Made by a program: the position numbers and the translations under genes | Assembly: GCF_011388195.1 (NCBI RefSeq) | Contig: NZ_CP049990.1 | Span: 248,001-312,000, forward strand | Source of the DNA: Pusillimonas sp. DMV24BSW_D | GTDB lineage: Bacteria > Pseudomonadota > Gammaproteobacteria > Burkholderiales > Burkholderiaceae_B | Length of the DNA stretch: 64,000 bases | Direction: 5' to 3' | Shown here: one piece after another, positions 61,357 to 64,000 of the stretch | How positions within the stretch are numbered: the stretch's first letter is position 1 | Layout: each line of letters begins with the position of its first letter | The notes under the pieces: model-generated | Seen by the model: the letters and a program-made list of their open reading frames with translations, nothing else | The model's database searches: none | Told to the model about the DNA's origin: nothing

Positions 61357-63904
61357 TTCGATTTCTCTTTTGAATGTCATCAAGCAAGGCGGCTTCGACG
61401 CATCGTTGATCACCTCGTTCAACGCGAGTCTGCCCTTCTACGAGGAGGTAGTGCTGCGTCGTCTGGTGGCGGCAGACTGTCAGCAAAACATCGTCTTGAT
61501 GGATTACGCGCAATGCAGTTTGAGCTGGCAGTCCGAGGCGACCCGTCCGAGGCTAGCAGGCACAGCGTATTCGCTCGTGCCGGTCAGCGTGCCCGGGGCG
61601 TTCCATCCGAAGATCTGCATTTTGGCCGGCAAGAAGAAGGCGGCGGTTCTCGTCGGCAGCCACAATCTGACGCTGTCGGGCTTTGGCTACAACCGGGAGA
61701 TCACGAACTGGGTACACGTGACCGACGATAAGGATCGGGAGGGCACCGCGTTGCTGGACTCGGTGTGGCAGATGGGGCGCGAATGGATCGAACTCGCACG
61801 CGAGCATGTGCCTCCCTCCCTAATTGAAGCGGTGCTTTCCTTCTCCAAAAGCGTGGCACCATTGTCGTCGCCGGGGGGGGCAGCCACTACGACCGTCGCG
61901 TTGCATCAAAGCCCGGGAAGAGCGCCGCTCATCGAGCAGATCGGCGCGCGTGTGAAAGGCGAAGTTCGCAGGATCGGGGTGACTGGCGCGTTCTTCGATA
62001 GCGACTTGGCTTTCGTCGCGCATCTGCACGAACGGTGGCCGCAGGCAGATGTGGTCGTCGCAATCGATCCGGAAACCGTGCACTTGCCAAGAATGCGTGA
62101 GGTGCAGGCGCGTTTCGTGGACGCGAGGCTTCTCTGGACGACCGCCGGAAATCGCGGCGATAAGTACCTGCACGCGAAGGCGCTTTACATCGAGCAGACG
62201 CATGGCGATGGGAACGCATTCATTTCCGGAAGCGCCAACCCCAGCCGCCCCGCTTGGATGGGCAATCGAAGCAGCGCGAATGTCGAGGCGGTGCTGATGC
62301 GCATGGGCCCGGACGCGCAGGCCACGGCAGAGGCGCTAGGTTTGTACGGCATGTTCGCGCTCCCAGCGCTTTCGGCCAGCGAGCTCGAGGCCACGGCTGC
62401 ACGAAGTGTCGCTGAAATACGCACGACCAATGAATCTGCCGAGCGCTTCTGGATAGGTGTGGCGGCAAGCCCCAACGAACTGCGAATAGCGACTTCGGGC
62501 CCGGCCATTGAGCTTGGCAGTGCCAATCTGTTGGGCGACAGTTTGGACGTGATTCAATCAAATATCGCCGTCACTCGGACGGGAGACGTCCTGAGTGTTC
62601 CCGTCTCCGTCGATATGAAGCTGGTCCGCGCGTGCGACTTTTTCATGAGTAGCGAGCGCGTGGCAAGGGCGATGATTGCGCACCCAAATTTGCTGACGAC
62701 GGCGACGCAATCGGCGCATCGTCAGGTTCGCGATGCGCTGGGGGCATTGGACCCGTCCGGTGAAACCATTTCGGAGATGCTCAAGGCCGTCGAAGATGCA
62801 ATTTTTGAGCCAGCCGCAGAAGAAGAAGTGCAGAACGAAGTGCGATCGCGGCGTGGATCGGCGCAGGCCGGCACAGCGAGTGGCGGCCGGCCCGACACAT
62901 TGGAAATCAGCGTCAGCGAGCTTCGTCAGGCTAGGAAACGCCGTCGTCTGGTCGAATCCGCCGATATCGTCACTCTGATCGACCTGCTGTCCCGAAAAAT
63001 CGGCCAGGAGCTACAGACGCCGTCGATCGTGCCTGTGGACCGGTCAGGCCGAACCGAGGAAGAGCAGGTCAATCAGGACGACGACCCGGAGCAATTGGAC
63101 GACACGCCGTACGTTGCATCCCAGGCTCAGGCTATCCAAGATGCCGAGGTCGCACGGCGGGTTGCCAGAAAAGTGACGAACCTCATCAAACGGATGCTTT
63201 TGAAGCTGGCGGAGGCCGACCAACCCGACACCAAGGCGCGGGCGCTCGTTCAACTCATCGCCGTAATTTCGCTCGTGAAAGAGCTGGTGCGTATCGAGCG
63301 CTTGCCCCGTTGGCGAATGGCGCGCGAGTTCCTCGTTTACGAGGCCGACCGCCGCCGCTTGCTAGATGAATCCATGCGGTGTTTATTCAGTTCCAGAACG
63401 CGGCTCATAAGCACACTGACGGACGACACCGACTCTGAATCCGAGGAAGCGATTCAGCTCCGTGTGCTGCTGTTGTGGCTGGCATGGAGTATTGGCGACA
63501 AGGTTCCGGAGTCGTCAGTCGAGGCGTTCGATCCGAGCGGTCGGAATGAACAGTTGCGCGCCAAGGCGATGTTCCTCTCCCTCGCGCCCCCTGTTGCCGG
63601 CGACGACGCTGCGAGTGACGAACTCAGGCGCTACACCGCGGCGACGCTTCGGCCCAATCCTTTGGACGCTGCGCGCGCTGACAGATGGATTCGGCTCACC
63701 AACGAGTTTGGCCGGTACTGGAACAGGGAGTTGTCCGATGCGCCGCGAATCGAAATAGGCGGCTGTTGCATCGTGGGAGACGGCAGCTATCCTCGCGTCG
63801 TCGCAGAGGTCCACAATGAACTGGTCGGATTCTGGGATTTCGGGTGCATCCGGTCCTTCAGACAAGACTTTGTGATTGCGGTTCAGCCGGAAGCGGGGTT
63901 CTGA
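61349..63904 (+). CDS. Phospholipase D-like nuclease-type protein (851 aa)
   Basis: Two HxK motifs in one chain: His86-Pro-Lys88 with downstream GSHN (103-106), and His275-Ala-Lys277 with downstream GSAN (294-297); this is the pseudo-dimer layout of PLD enzymes. The first motif lacks the usual acidic residue four after Lys. The following 550 residues have no recognised domain; residues about 590-640 are acidic and helical (DDDPEQLDDTPYVASQAQ). PLD nucleases of this kind act in restriction and DISARM-like systems. GTG start (RBS GGAGG) coupled to the previous gene. The system may continue past the window end. Confidence 0.8.
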   Translation: MPDSISLLNVIKQGGFDASLITSFNASLPFYEEVVLRRLVAADCQQNIVLMDYAQCSLSWQSEATRPRLAGTAYSLVPVSVPGAFHPKICILAGKKKAAVLVGSHNLTLSGFGYNREITNWVHVTDDKDREGTALLDSVWQMGREWIELAREHVPPSLIEAVLSFSKSVAPLSSPGGAATTTVALHQSPGRAPLIEQIGARVKGEVRRIGVTGAFFDSDLAFVAHLHERWPQADVVVAIDPETVHLPRMREVQARFVDARLLWTTAGNRGDKYLHAKALYIEQTHGDGNAFISGSANPSRPAWMGNRSSANVEAVLMRMGPDAQATAEALGLYGMFALPALSASELEATAARSVAEIRTTNESAERFWIGVAASPNELRIATSGPAIELGSANLLGDSLDVIQSNIAVTRTGDVLSVPVSVDMKLVRACDFFMSSERVARAMIAHPNLLTTATQSAHRQVRDALGALDPSGETISEMLKAVEDAIFEPAAEEEVQNEVRSRRGSAQAGTASGGRPDTLEISVSELRQARKRRRLVESADIVTLIDLLSRKIGQELQTPSIVPVDRSGRTEEEQVNQDDDPEQLDDTPYVASQAQAIQDAEVARRVARKVTNLIKRMLLKLAEADQPDTKARALVQLIAVISLVKELVRIERLPRWRMAREFLVYEADRRRLLDESMRCLFSSRTRLISTLTDDTDSESEEAIQLRVLLLWLAWSIGDKVPESSVEAFDPSGRNEQLRAKAMFLSLAPPVAGDDAASDELRRYTAATLRPNPLDAARADRWIRLTNEFGRYWNRELSDAPRIEIGGCCIVGDGSYPRVVAEVHNELVGFWDFGCIRSFRQDFVIAVQPEAGF

Positions 63905-64000
63905 CAGAGGGCCGTAGTATCGGTCATCGTCCTCAACTGCCGCTATCTTCCGATAGAGTAACAGCGGTCTGAACCGCTCCGGGAATCGTGGAGGCCGATT

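Overview
The window looks like a chromosome segment of a betaproteobacterium, most likely Burkholderiales and probably Alcaligenaceae (Pusillimonas/Bordetella/Achromobacter-like). This is inferred from the methylcitrate cluster led by a PrpR regulator, the many stand-alone solute-binding proteins, TRAP and Liv-type uptake systems for organic acids, and the IS66/IS3 content. No rRNA, tRNA or CRISPR array was seen.

Region 1 (1-11245): a truncated flavin monooxygenase, a host-attachment-family protein, a Fic protein, a YdhR-like monooxygenase, and two broken genes abutting each other (cupin and malonyl-CoA decarboxylase). A plus-strand catabolic cluster follows: luciferase-like flavin monooxygenase, flavin reductase, TRAP binding protein, VOC dioxygenase, alpha/beta hydrolase, LuxR regulator and TRAP DctQ/DctM permeases. 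Together they resemble uptake and ring attack of one unknown organic acid. Region 2 (11246-15492): an IS66 element next to an IS3 element, sitting in remains of another TRAP binding-protein gene. Region 3 (15668-21494): prpR facing prpBCD (propionate, methylcitrate cycle), with a clear sigma-54 promoter and a paired upstream operator.

Region 4 (21556-35123): a 13-gene minus-strand operon for an aromatic acid. It holds a Rieske ring-hydroxylating dioxygenase (alpha, beta, ferredoxin), dihydrodiol dehydrogenase, a LigA/LigB-type extradiol dioxygenase, C-C hydrolase, hydratase, aldolase and acylating acetaldehyde dehydrogenase. An aryl-CoA-synthetase-like enzyme, a flavin oxidoreductase and a lone binding protein are also included. 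A divergent TetR gene and a perfect 24-bp palindrome sit at its head. Region 5 (35568-37100): an IS3 remnant, an orphan gene, a 193-bp nested palindrome and short direct repeats; this looks like a junction of acquired DNA.

Region 6 (37134-54383): a second minus-strand catabolic operon. It has a complete Liv-type ABC transporter, an aryl-CoA ligase, a PaaE-like reductase with a stand-alone PaaA-like diiron oxygenase, an aldehyde dehydrogenase, a thiolase and two MaoC-type hydratases. A second, decayed part (frameshifted thiolase, SDR remnant, intact SDR) and a TetR gene lie upstream. The two halves share a 36-bp two-tier operator, placed 16-18 bases before the start codon in both cases. Between them is gene debris (truncated MFS gene, metK fragment, ABC binding-protein fragment). 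Seven 16-bp degenerate tandem repeats precede the SDR at 53556.

Region 7 (54409-64000): an HIT gene cut by an IS3 transposase, then an accessory island. The island has a PP1-like phosphatase, a HEPN-type abortive-infection protein, and a translationally coupled pair consisting of an unknown 548-residue protein and an 851-residue double-HxK phospholipase-D-type protein. The last pair is the best candidate here for an undescribed, possibly antiphage, system; the window ends just after it.
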